From Pseudopedobacter beijingensis (GTDB lineage Bacteria; Bacteroidota; Bacteroidia; Sphingobacteriales; Sphingobacteriaceae): a stretch of DNA of 64,000 nt. The stretch lies in NCBI RefSeq assembly GCF_042678145.1, contig NZ_JBHUDG010000015.1:186001-250000 (forward strand). The letters run 5' to 3'. The notes under the pieces are model-generated. The model had not been told where the DNA came from. It did not search any database and saw only the letters and a program-made list of their open reading frames with translations. A program made the position numbers and the translations under genes. Positions 42,950 through 51,218 of this stretch are shown piece after piece (positions within the stretch are counted from its first letter, which is position 1; each line of letters begins with the position of its first letter).

Positions 42950-44848
42950 ATGAAACAATACCTAAAAGCATTCATCGCCCTATCCCTGGTATCCTTTACA
43001 GCTATGGGACAGGAAGAAGGTAAAATTAAAGCCACTTCCACTATCCAGGAAGTTACTGTCTTTTTAAGCGGTGCGCAAGTTACCCGCAACGCTGCATCGA
43101 TAGAAATCCCTAAAGGCGTAAACTATATCGTATTTAATGGTGTGTCACCAGATATTGACGAAAAAAGTATTCAGGTTAAAGGAGCTGGTAATTTCACCAT
43201 ATTGTCCGTATCCAGACAGTTGAATTTTTTAAAAAACAAAGAAACCGGTTCTCCTGACAAAGCTTTCCAGGAAAAAATGGACGAATATCAGGAGAAACTC
43301 ACGGCTCTTAACAACGAACTGGAGGTTTCTAAAGCCGAAGAACAAATGATACTGAAGAATCAAACGGTTATGAATGGTAACACCAGTTTTGATGTGCTAA
43401 AACTTAAACAGGCTTTAGATTTTCAGAACGAAAGGTTAAAGGCTAATAAAGCTAAACAAACTTCCTTAAACCATAACATCAAAAAGTTAAATGATGAAAT
43501 GGCTCTTGCTAAACGACAGTTTATAGAGAATAACGGCATCACCAACACAACAAGTACAGATATTGCCGTTAAGGTTTCTTCAAACAGCATCACCAAAGGA
43601 AGCTTTTCCATCAGCTATCTGGTAAAAAATGCAGGCTGGTACCCATTTTATGATTTAAGAGCTAAAAACGTCACCTCTAAGGTAAACCTGGTTTACAAAG
43701 CCAATGTTTCTCAAAACTCAGGCGAAGACTGGAAAAATGTAAAACTGACTTTATCTACAGGCAATCCAAATGTGGACAACCAAATCCCAAGCCTTCGGAA
43801 ATATGAGTTAGGATATGTAAATCAAGGTTATGGTTTTAATTTTCAAAACAATACCATAAGTACCGTTTCCGGAAAAATAACCGATAACGAAGGCCAGCCT
43901 TTAGCAGGAGTTTCCATCCGGGTAAAAAACAGTTCTTTAGGCACTTCTACAGATGGATCTGGAAATTACAATCTGCAATTACCTAACAGTAATTCTTCTA
44001 ACAGATTAGTGGTATCTTATATCGGGTTCGACACCAGAGAAGTAATTGTGAGCAGAGAAACACACAATATTGTATTGCAACCTACCCAAATGGCTTTAAA
44101 CGAAACTGTGGTAGTAGGTTACGGCAAAGCGAAGGCCGAAACTGCATTAAGTGGAAGATTAGCCGGAGTCAGTACACTTAACACAACTACTAAAGCCGCT
44201 CCTCCTGTAAATACCATTGAGGTAGAAACCGTAGAACAGCCCACCAACATTTCCTTTAACATTGTAAACAGCTACACTATTTTAAGCGATGGAAAAAATT
44301 CGGCTGTAGATATTGCCAGCTACGATGTCGCTAGTGATTACGAGTATTACGCTGTACCCAAACTTAATAACAATGTATATTTAATGGCTAATTTAAGCGA
44401 TTTGAAAGACTTAAATCTGATTACAGGAGAAGCCAGCATATTTTACGATGGCACTTATCTGGGGAAAACATTAATAAACACTTCTAATACATCAGACACC
44501 TTAAATATTTCTTTGGGAATAGACAAAAACATCGTCATCACCAGAGAAAAAGAAAAGAATTTTAAGGAAACCCAATTCCTGGGTAGCAATAAAAAAGAAA
44601 CCAGAAGTTTTATCATCAATATCAGGAATAATAAAAACGTACCGATAAATCTGCTTGTTGAAGATCATTTGCCTATAGCAACCAATAATGATATTACGGT
44701 TGAAAGACAGGATATATCTAATGCAAAGTATGATGAAAACAATGGTAAATTATTATGGAAGCTTAATCTTAAACCTCAAACAGAAGAGAAATTAAAGATT
44801 AAATACAATGTTAGGTCTCCACGTAACAGCATTATTAATCTGGAATAA
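42950..44848 (+). CDS. MuiA-like DUF4140/DUF4139 protein with inserted carboxypeptidase-regulatory-like domain
   Basis: 632 residues with a signal peptide ending near AMGQ (21). DUF4140 region: STIQEVTVFLSGAQVTRNAASIEIPKG. A long coiled coil covers about 100-190. DUF4139 starts at SFSISYLVKNAGWYPFYDLRA and ends LKIKYNVRSPRNSIINLE. Between about residues 303 and 430 an extra segment is inserted: VSGKITDNEGQPLAGVSIRVKNSSLGTSTDGSGNYNL, a carboxypeptidase-regulatory-like domain, and then LNETVVVGYGKAKAETALSGRLAGV, which copies the SusC signature preceding the plug. MuiA-type proteins were linked to mucoidy control in other bacteria; the function here is unknown. The insert suggests interaction with an outer-membrane receptor or simple domain shuffling. 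Confidence 0.82.
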   Translation: MKQYLKAFIALSLVSFTAMGQEEGKIKATSTIQEVTVFLSGAQVTRNAASIEIPKGVNYIVFNGVSPDIDEKSIQVKGAGNFTILSVSRQLNFLKNKETGSPDKAFQEKMDEYQEKLTALNNELEVSKAEEQMILKNQTVMNGNTSFDVLKLKQALDFQNERLKANKAKQTSLNHNIKKLNDEMALAKRQFIENNGITNTTSTDIAVKVSSNSITKGSFSISYLVKNAGWYPFYDLRAKNVTSKVNLVYKANVSQNSGEDWKNVKLTLSTGNPNVDNQIPSLRKYELGYVNQGYGFNFQNNTISTVSGKITDNEGQPLAGVSIRVKNSSLGTSTDGSGNYNLQLPNSNSSNRLVVSYIGFDTREVIVSRETHNIVLQPTQMALNETVVVGYGKAKAETALSGRLAGVSTLNTTTKAAPPVNTIEVETVEQPTNISFNIVNSYTILSDGKNSAVDIASYDVASDYEYYAVPKLNNNVYLMANLSDLKDLNLITGEASIFYDGTYLGKTLINTSNTSDTLNISLGIDKNIVITREKEKNFKETQFLGSNKKETRSFIINIRNNKNVPINLLVEDHLPIATNNDITVERQDISNAKYDENNGKLLWKLNLKPQTEEKLKIKYNVRSPRNSIINLE

Positions 44849-44862
44849 ATAACCAACCGGGA

Positions 44863-44921
44863 TTGTTGTCAATCGTTGTCCGTTCATCGTTATACGATAA
44901 GCGGACAACGATGAACAACAA
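44863..44921. repeat. Long hairpin (20-bp arms) after MuiA-like gene
   Basis: Left arm 44863-44882 (ending ATCGTTGTCCG) and right arm 44902-44921 (starting CGGACAACGAT) pair at 18 of 20 positions. The 19-nt loop contains a further ATCGT/ACGAT pair. It lies 15 bp past the stop. It could be the terminator or a REP-like element; it lacks a T-run and has no second copy in the window. Confidence 0.5.
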
Positions 44922-44948
44922 ACTAGAATTTCCCGAATTCAAAATATT

Positions 44949-45162
44949 TTAAACATCCAACTTTCTAACGTCTTCAGCATCCAAAACCACCGAAGGTGCT
45001 TCTATTATACTTTCCAATTGTTGTACAGAAGTGGCGCTTACTATAGGGGCAGCAACACTTGGTCTTTGTAACAGCCATGCTAAAGCAATGGTGGCTGGTT
45101 GAGTTTGATGCTTTTTTGCTGTTTCATCCAAAATAGCAAAACCACGATTATTAAAATACTTA
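44949..45162 (-). pseudogene. 3'-terminal fragment of aldo/keto reductase gene
   Basis: The minus strand encodes about 60 residues (from KYFNNRGFAILDETAKKH to LDAEDVRKLDV) nearly identical to the end of the intact aldo/keto reductase at 55912-56856. Homology starts abruptly at 45162. The 5' three quarters of the gene are absent, and no proper start codon exists (TTG at best). Compared with the intact copy it has lost nine bases (Ala-Leu-Asp) between two copies of CATCCAAA, a slippage-type deletion, and its last codons differ. It is a relic, not a small functional gene. Confidence 0.85.
44977..45162 (-). repeat. Direct repeat copy 1 flanking PUL 2
   Basis: 186 bp that match 55949-56143 (195 bp) in the same orientation with two substitutions and one 9-bp deletion by manual alignment. 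The two copies bracket the whole of PUL 2. Confidence 0.85.
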
Positions 45163-45573
45163 ACCCAGCATCACTTTTTTAAACAGACAACGTTTCCATA
45201 TTTTTTCATGAACAATACTATTTTATTTCGTATACATTTTGCAATACAAAAATAAACTCTTAAACTAGCACTGCCACTCAACACTCTTATAATCAAGCAA
45301 AAGAAACGCCATTCCATCCTTCGTTCATCTTTCGTTAGAAGCTCCCTTGGAGATGCTTTAAAGAAGCTTTAAAGTTTAATGTGAAAAACTTACAAATAAC
45401 TGGTCTTACTTTTTGGGTCTTTACTTATTGAAAAGAATTTAAATTTAACAAATTACATTATTTTGATCTACCTAAAAACAAGCACTGCATGGAGTGGCTA
45501 ATCATTATTATTTATTTTTTTGCGATTTATTTATTTTTATTACCTTAGACTTAGCATAAACCTTATAAGCCTA
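45163..45573. other. Gap between aldo/keto reductase fragment and PUL 2 sigma gene
   Basis: 411 bp, AT-rich, without coding character. The left edge is the break point of the aldo/keto reductase homology. The right end should contain the promoter of the PUL 2 sigma gene; T-rich TATTTTTTTGCG near 45515 is only a loose match to the -7 consensus. No mobile-element ends or integrase remnants are visible. Confidence 0.4.
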
Positions 45574-46176
45574 ATGGAAATCTCGTTAACCACAGATGAC
45601 AATGAGCTATTAAAAAACTTACAGCAGGGAGATAAAAAGGCTTTCCATATCCTCTATCAAAAACATTATAGAGTACTTTATCTGCATGTTTATCAAAAAT
45701 TGAGAGATCGGGAAACTGCCAAAGATATCGTACATGATTTATTTGCTAATATCTGGCAAAAAAAAGAAACATTAAAAATTAATGGCAAGCTGTCTTCATA
45801 CTTGTATGCAAGTACGCGTAACAGAATTTTAGATCATATTTCTAAAGAACAATCTAAATCTCATTACTTAGATTCTTTTGTTGTACACATGAAAGCAGAG
45901 CGATCTGACACAGATTACATGCTTAGGGAAAAAATGCTTAAAGAACAAATTGAAAAAGTATTGAGCAGTCTTTCTCCCCGAGTGAGAGAAGTTTTTGAGC
46001 TCAGCCGGGTGCATTATCTTAGCCATAAAGAAATTTCAAAAAAACTTAATTTATCTGAACAAAGCGTCCGCAGCTATATTAAAGACTCTTTAAAAGTATT
46101 ACGCATGCGATTAAGTGCTTTTCCTTGGATATTGCTTTTATCCGCTATCAACTTTTTTAATTTCTTATCAAAGTAA
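45574..46176 (+). CDS. RNA polymerase ECF sigma-70 factor (PUL 2)
   Basis: Start taken at the ATG at 45574 (MEISLTTDDNELLKNLQQGDKKAF), giving 200 residues; a start at 45520 would add an unlikely hydrophobic leader. Region 2: FHILYQKHYRVLYLHVYQKLRDRETAKDIVHDLFANIWQK. Region 4: LSPRVREVFELSRVHYLSHKEISKKLNLSEQSVRSYIKDSLKVLR. The hydrophobic tail (FPWILLLSAINFFNFLSK) parallels that of the PUL 1 sigma factor. It heads PUL 2 and is followed by fecR after 231 bp. Confidence 0.93.
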   Translation: MEISLTTDDNELLKNLQQGDKKAFHILYQKHYRVLYLHVYQKLRDRETAKDIVHDLFANIWQKKETLKINGKLSSYLYASTRNRILDHISKEQSKSHYLDSFVVHMKAERSDTDYMLREKMLKEQIEKVLSSLSPRVREVFELSRVHYLSHKEISKKLNLSEQSVRSYIKDSLKVLRMRLSAFPWILLLSAINFFNFLSK

Positions 46177-46407
46177 ATATCTATTTCACGTTTCCTTATT
46201 ATTTAAGAGACTCTACTTGTATACCCCCTAATCTTCTTCTATAGAATATACAATTCTGTCAAAAACTTAAGGACATTTCAATTTTTATAACTACCCAATA
46301 TATCAATCCCGATTTCTTATTGATCTTTTATAAAGGAAAATATTTTTTCTATTTACCCCCCATGGTTGATAGTTGTCCGTCATATACATACAACAAGACC
46401 AATTACA

Positions 46408-47505
46408 ATGGAAAACCATCATTTCAGAGCAAAAGCTCTTTTAAAAAAATATTTGGAAGGAGAATGTAATGAACAGGAAAAAGCCCTGATTGAGGAGTGG
46501 TATTTAGCGATACAGGACAACAATTATCTGTTAAAAGATGAAGAAATCATAACAGACTTATCTGTATTAGAACAAAGATTATCTAATATACCACAACGAA
46601 AATCCCTTCATATAAAACGCATTGCTACGGTAGCAGCGGTTATACTAATATTTTTAACGATAGGTATATTATGGAATAGAATAGCTACAAACAATATAAA
46701 TACTGATATAACTATTATAAATCACGACATTTTACCAGGAGGTGATAGAGCTACCCTTTCACTGGAGGGAGAAGAAGATATTTCTTTGAGTAGTTTACAA
46801 AAAGGTCTGGTTACCACAGATACTTCTATCATATATCCAGATGGCACTACGGTTAGACAAATAGAAGATATTAAAATGGCTACATTATCTACACCTGTAG
46901 CCGGTCAATATCAAATCACACTACCTGACGGCACCAAGGCCTGGCTGAATGCTTTATCTTCCATCCGCTACCCTACTTCATTTAGAGACAAAGAACGTAG
47001 AGTTAGTATCACTGGTGAAGTTTATTTTGAAGTAGCCAAAGACCCTAAACATCCTTTTATACTTCATACAAAAGACCAGGAGATTGAAGTACTGGGAACA
47101 AGCTTTAATGTTAACACCTATAAAGACAATGGACAAATACTAACCACACTAACGGAAGGTAGTCTTCGGGTAACCGATAACAAATTCCACAATAAAGTAG
47201 TTTTAAAGCCAGGCCAGCAATCTATTGTTACGGACTCAGAAGTTATAGTTGTTAAACAAGTTGATACAGAAGAAATATCATCATGGAAAGATGGCTTATA
47301 TATCATTAGCAATGAACCATTACTTCAGTACACCAAAAAAATTGAGCGTTGGTATGATGTAAAAATAGATATTCAACAACAGGGTAATAAGCACTTATCT
47401 GCTATTATCCCCCGTGATGCCAAGCTTTCTGAAGTATTACAGGCTATCACACTAAAAACAGGTGTAAAATTTAAAATAGAAGGAAGGAGGGTTACGGCAA
47501 TGTAG
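46408..47505 (+). CDS. FecR family anti-sigma factor / regulator (PUL 2)
   Basis: Start taken at the ATG at 46408 (MENHHFRAKALLKKYLEGECNEQEKALIEEWYLAI); the upstream TTG at 46366 adds no conserved sequence. 365 residues. The cytoplasmic sigma-binding part is followed by a membrane helix (IATVAAVILIFLTIGILWN). FecR domain: STPVAGQYQITLPDGTKAWLNALSSIRYPTSF, GEVYFEVAKDPKHPF, VLGTSFNVNTYKDN. The C-terminal domain contacting the SusC STN domain is LLQYTKKIERWYDVKIDI to VKFKIEGRRVTAM. Same architecture as the PUL 1 FecR; it should pass the glycan signal from SusC to the sigma factor. Confidence 0.94.
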   Translation: MENHHFRAKALLKKYLEGECNEQEKALIEEWYLAIQDNNYLLKDEEIITDLSVLEQRLSNIPQRKSLHIKRIATVAAVILIFLTIGILWNRIATNNINTDITIINHDILPGGDRATLSLEGEEDISLSSLQKGLVTTDTSIIYPDGTTVRQIEDIKMATLSTPVAGQYQITLPDGTKAWLNALSSIRYPTSFRDKERRVSITGEVYFEVAKDPKHPFILHTKDQEIEVLGTSFNVNTYKDNGQILTTLTEGSLRVTDNKFHNKVVLKPGQQSIVTDSEVIVVKQVDTEEISSWKDGLYIISNEPLLQYTKKIERWYDVKIDIQQQGNKHLSAIIPRDAKLSEVLQAITLKTGVKFKIEGRRVTAM

Positions 47506-47539
47506 TAAAGTAAATAGCCTGTTATTTGGTAGAAAAGGA

Positions 47540-47567
47540 CTATCGAGGAGGTCGAGCTCCCCGACAG
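47540..47567 (-). terminator. GC-rich hairpin in fecR-susC gap (PUL 2), terminator-like on the antisense strand
   Basis: A 28-bp imperfect palindrome from CTATCGAGGAG to CTCCCCGACAG, far more GC-rich than its surroundings. On the minus strand, antisense to susC, it reads CTGTCGGGGAGCTCGACC... and is followed by TCCTTTTCT. It starts 35 bp past the fecR stop, as in PUL 1 (33 bp), and shares TCGGGGA with the antisense arm there. Confidence 0.5.
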
Positions 47568-47703
47568 TTTGTACCGAGTAACTTTTTTCGAACAAAATAT
47601 TCGAGTATTAAACAAAAGTTATAAACCCCGCAAGGCAAACTTAAGAATTATACTACAAAATACCAATCTACTTAGATAGGGTCATTGTATATTTTTCTCT
47701 GGA

Positions 47704-50700
47704 ATGCATTTGCTTATCAGCAAAGAAATGAACATAAGTAACCTTAAATATGATAGCAAATATTTGAATTTTTCACAAGCTTATTTGATCATGAAATTGA
47801 CCGTAACTCTATTATTTATCTCCATTATGGTCTCCTTTGGCAATATTCATGCACAACGTATTAGCATTGATCAACATAATGTGCAGCTAAAGAAGATACT
47901 AATGGAAATTAGTAAACAGTCCGGCTATACCTTCATATATGACGAGAAGGATTTAACGGACATACGGTCTATCTCTATCCAAATGAAAGACAAAACGGTA
48001 GCAGAAGCATTGGATGTTCTGTTCGAAGGGCAGCCATTACAATATCAGGTAAGAGGTAAATCAATAGCCATTACATACAAAGCACTATTACCATCTCAAA
48101 ACTTAAAACAACCCTTAAAGTCAGAACAGGGAAACCTAATTAGGGGGCGTGTTACTGACGAAAAAGGAGAGCCGCTTGCCGGTGTCGCAGTCTTAATAAA
48201 AGGTACCACTATAGGGACAAATACCGATCAGGATGGCTCATACACCATCGTCTCTCCTACCCCTGGTAATATATTGATATTTCGTCTAGTAGGACATATA
48301 ACCCAGGAGGTATCCATAGAAGAAAAGACAGATATTTCGATTGTACTGAAAGTGATGGAAAGTCGTTTAGACGAAATAGTAGTCATTGGCTATGGTACTC
48401 AAAAGAAAAGTGTAGTAACGGCAGCCATTTCACGTGTATCTGCTGATGACATCAAAAACACCGCTCCTGTGCGGGTTGACAACGTATTAAAAGGACTTGC
48501 ATCCGGTATCATTGTAACACAATCTTCTGGACAACCAGGTGAAGGTTCTAAAGTCAGAATCCGGGGTATTGGGACAATTAATAATAGTGACCCTTTATAT
48601 ATCATAGATGGAATGCCGATAGAGGGCGGGATAGACTATCTGAATCCCAGCGATATAAGCTCGATTGAAGTACTTAAGGATGCTGCTTCGGGAGCTGTTT
48701 ATGGGGCAAGAGCTGCTAACGGCGTGATTTTGGTTACCACTAAAAATGGAACTGTTGGAAAAACACAGGTTAACTATAACTTTTCAATGGGATATCAAAA
48801 CCCCTGGAAAAAAAGAGATGTACTGAATGCCACAGAGTATGCCATTATTATGAATGAAGGCCTACTAAACTCCGGACAAAATATTCGTTATCCCGATCCT
48901 TATTCCTATGGTAATGGTACAGATTGGCAAGATTTAGTATTTAACAAAAATGCACCGGTTTCAAATCATCAGCTAAGCGTTAGTGGAGCCAATGAAAAAG
49001 TAAACTATTTTATTTCTGCCGGTTATTTTGATCAGGAAGGTATTGTTGGAGGAAACTGGGATAGGTCTAACTACAATAGAATGACTCTTCGTTCTAATAC
49101 ATTATTTTATTTATTAGACAACAAAGAACGTAATTACCTGAATAAATTCACTTTGGGAGTGAATGTGTCCTACGCCCGTACTAAATCAATCGGAATTGCT
49201 ACCAATTCAGAATATGGTTCACCACTAGGCAGTGCAATTGTGTTTTCTCCCCTTTTAGGTGCTTATGAGGAAAATCCGGACGCTGCCTTGGCCCAACACC
49301 CATACGCTGTAAAAGACCCCAAGACAGGTCAGGTTTACACTATTGCAGGTTCCGATTATAATGAAATAACCAATCCTTTAGCACAACTAGCACTACCAGG
49401 AGAAAAAGGAAATTCAGATAAATTTATTTCTAATTTCTGGGCAGAATTAGGTCTATGGGATAATCTAAAAATCAAATCATCCTTTGGTACAGATTTGGCA
49501 TTTTGGGGAAATGATGGATGGACTCCTAAGTATTATCTAGGGCAGTCCAGATATGCCGATCACTCCAGCGTATGGTCTAGTATGAACCGTTCAATTGTAT
49601 GGCAATTAGAAAATGTATTGTCCTACGAAAAAAGCTTTTTAGACAAACACAATATTCAAGTGCTTATAGGTCAATCAGCCAAAAAGACAACAGGTCGTAA
49701 TATTGGTGGAGCAAATCGCGATTTAATTGAAGAAAATGGAAACAAAGCTAATATCAATTTTGCAACAGGTACCGCTGCCAATGGAGATCAAAGTGTATAT
49801 GGCGGAGCTTTTAATCCTCACACATTAGCTTCTTTATTTTCGAGAATTAGCTACAACTTTAATGAACGTTATATATTTCAGGCCACTATACGTAGGGATG
49901 GCTCTTCTAATTTCGGCACCAACAACCGATATGCTATTTTCCCTTCACTATCTGCCGGCTGGAACATAACAAATGAACAGTTTATGGATGAACGGCCTGA
50001 TTGGTTATCTTTTCTAAAACTAAGAACATCCTGGGGTAAAAATGGTAACGAAAGTATAGGAGCTTTTAGATACATAGCCTTAACCTCTTCTGGAAACAAC
50101 TATCCTTTTGGTAAAGGTGACGGGGTATTATATACAGGCACAAAACCCAGCGGCCTAGCAAACCCTGACCTAAAATGGGAAGAATCTGTGCAAACAGACG
50201 TAGGATTAGACTTTGGTTTTTTCCACAATGCATTAAACTTTACCGTAGATTATTTTTATAAAAAAACCAATGGTATGTTAATGACTATGTCTATTCCTTC
50301 ATATGTTGGCGAAGCAAAGCCCATAGGTAATGTGGGTGAAATGGATAATAAGGGAGTAGAGTTTGAAACAACCTATCGATTTAATACTGGAAAATGGGGT
50401 TTTAGATTAGGCGCCAATGCTTCCTACATCAAGAATAAGATGCTGAGGCTAGGAAATGAAGAAGGTTTTTCAAATTATGACTATTATCAGAATGTGGGGA
50501 CAATCAGTCGGGCAGAAAACGGATATCCTTTTCCATACTTTTACGGTTATCAGGCTAACGGAATTTTCCAGAATTGGGATGAGATAAATAACTATGTCAA
50601 TAAAGAAGGAAAAGTAATACAACCTAAAGCAGTACCAGGTGATGTTAGGTTTATTGATATTAACGGAGATGGCAAAATTTCGGACGATGATCGTACCATT

Positions 50701-51198
50701 ATTGGTAATGGAAATCCAGACTGGACATTTGGATTTAACACCAATATTACGTGGAAAGGTTTTGACCTCAGCTTTATGCTTCAAGGAACTATAGGCAACG
50801 ACATTTATGATGCCACCCGTAGAACCGATATATCTTATATTAACCTTCCTAGTTATATGCTTAATAGATGGACTGGCGAAGGAACATCTAACACAATCCC
50901 TCGGTTTTCCTTTACAGATGAAAATGGAAACTGGCTTTCATCAAGCCTATTTGTTAAAGACGGCTCTTATATGAGACTCAAGAATTTAGTTTTAGGATAT
51001 AGCCTTCCCAATCATTTAACCCGTAAATACTTCGTTTCAAACCTTAGAATATTCGCCTCTGCAGAAAATCTGTTAACGCTCACCAAATATGAAGGTTTAG
51101 ACCCTGAAATTTCTTCAGGTGGAACTTCTCTTGGTATAGACAGAGGTATATATCCGCAAGCAAGAACCTATTCTTTTGGTTTAAACATATCCTTTTAA
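47704..51198 (+). CDS. SusC/RagA family TonB-dependent outer membrane receptor with STN domain (PUL 2)
   Basis: 1164 residues from the first ATG. Later starts at 47728 (MNISNLKY) or 47791 (MKLTVTLLFISIMVSFGNIHAQ, the cleanest signal peptide) are possible. STN domain: ISIDQHNVQLKKILMEISKQSGYTFIYDEKDL to YQVRGKSIAITY. Carboxypeptidase-regulatory-like domain: IRGRVTDEKGEPLAGVAVLIKGT. SusC hallmark: LDEIVVIGYGTQKKS. Plug: KVRIRGIGTINNSDPLYIIDGMPI, VLKDAASGAVYGARAANGVILVTTKNG. Barrel ending ARTYSFGLNISF. It imports oligosaccharides released from the PUL 2 glycan and signals through FecR. Confidence 0.95.
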   Translation: MHLLISKEMNISNLKYDSKYLNFSQAYLIMKLTVTLLFISIMVSFGNIHAQRISIDQHNVQLKKILMEISKQSGYTFIYDEKDLTDIRSISIQMKDKTVAEALDVLFEGQPLQYQVRGKSIAITYKALLPSQNLKQPLKSEQGNLIRGRVTDEKGEPLAGVAVLIKGTTIGTNTDQDGSYTIVSPTPGNILIFRLVGHITQEVSIEEKTDISIVLKVMESRLDEIVVIGYGTQKKSVVTAAISRVSADDIKNTAPVRVDNVLKGLASGIIVTQSSGQPGEGSKVRIRGIGTINNSDPLYIIDGMPIEGGIDYLNPSDISSIEVLKDAASGAVYGARAANGVILVTTKNGTVGKTQVNYNFSMGYQNPWKKRDVLNATEYAIIMNEGLLNSGQNIRYPDPYSYGNGTDWQDLVFNKNAPVSNHQLSVSGANEKVNYFISAGYFDQEGIVGGNWDRSNYNRMTLRSNTLFYLLDNKERNYLNKFTLGVNVSYARTKSIGIATNSEYGSPLGSAIVFSPLLGAYEENPDAALAQHPYAVKDPKTGQVYTIAGSDYNEITNPLAQLALPGEKGNSDKFISNFWAELGLWDNLKIKSSFGTDLAFWGNDGWTPKYYLGQSRYADHSSVWSSMNRSIVWQLENVLSYEKSFLDKHNIQVLIGQSAKKTTGRNIGGANRDLIEENGNKANINFATGTAANGDQSVYGGAFNPHTLASLFSRISYNFNERYIFQATIRRDGSSNFGTNNRYAIFPSLSAGWNITNEQFMDERPDWLSFLKLRTSWGKNGNESIGAFRYIALTSSGNNYPFGKGDGVLYTGTKPSGLANPDLKWEESVQTDVGLDFGFFHNALNFTVDYFYKKTNGMLMTMSIPSYVGEAKPIGNVGEMDNKGVEFETTYRFNTGKWGFRLGANASYIKNKMLRLGNEEGFSNYDYYQNVGTISRAENGYPFPYFYGYQANGIFQNWDEINNYVNKEGKVIQPKAVPGDVRFIDINGDGKISDDDRTIIGNGNPDWTFGFNTNITWKGFDLSFMLQGTIGNDIYDATRRTDISYINLPSYMLNRWTGEGTSNTIPRFSFTDENGNWLSSSLFVKDGSYMRLKNLVLGYSLPNHLTRKYFVSNLRIFASAENLLTLTKYEGLDPEISSGGTSLGIDRGIYPQARTYSFGLNISF

Positions 51199-51218
51199 AC
51201 AAATAAAAACGGAAAAAC

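Noticed and set aside
44949..45131. 60-codon ORF as a small independent gene
   Set aside because: It starts with TTG and is the exact tail of the intact aldo/keto reductase; the rest of the fold is missing, so it is treated as a relic.
45163..45573. Mobile-element remnant at the left edge of PUL 2
   Set aside because: No terminal inverted repeats, tRNA piece or integrase/transposase fragment can be read; only the aldo/keto reductase fragment supports insertion.
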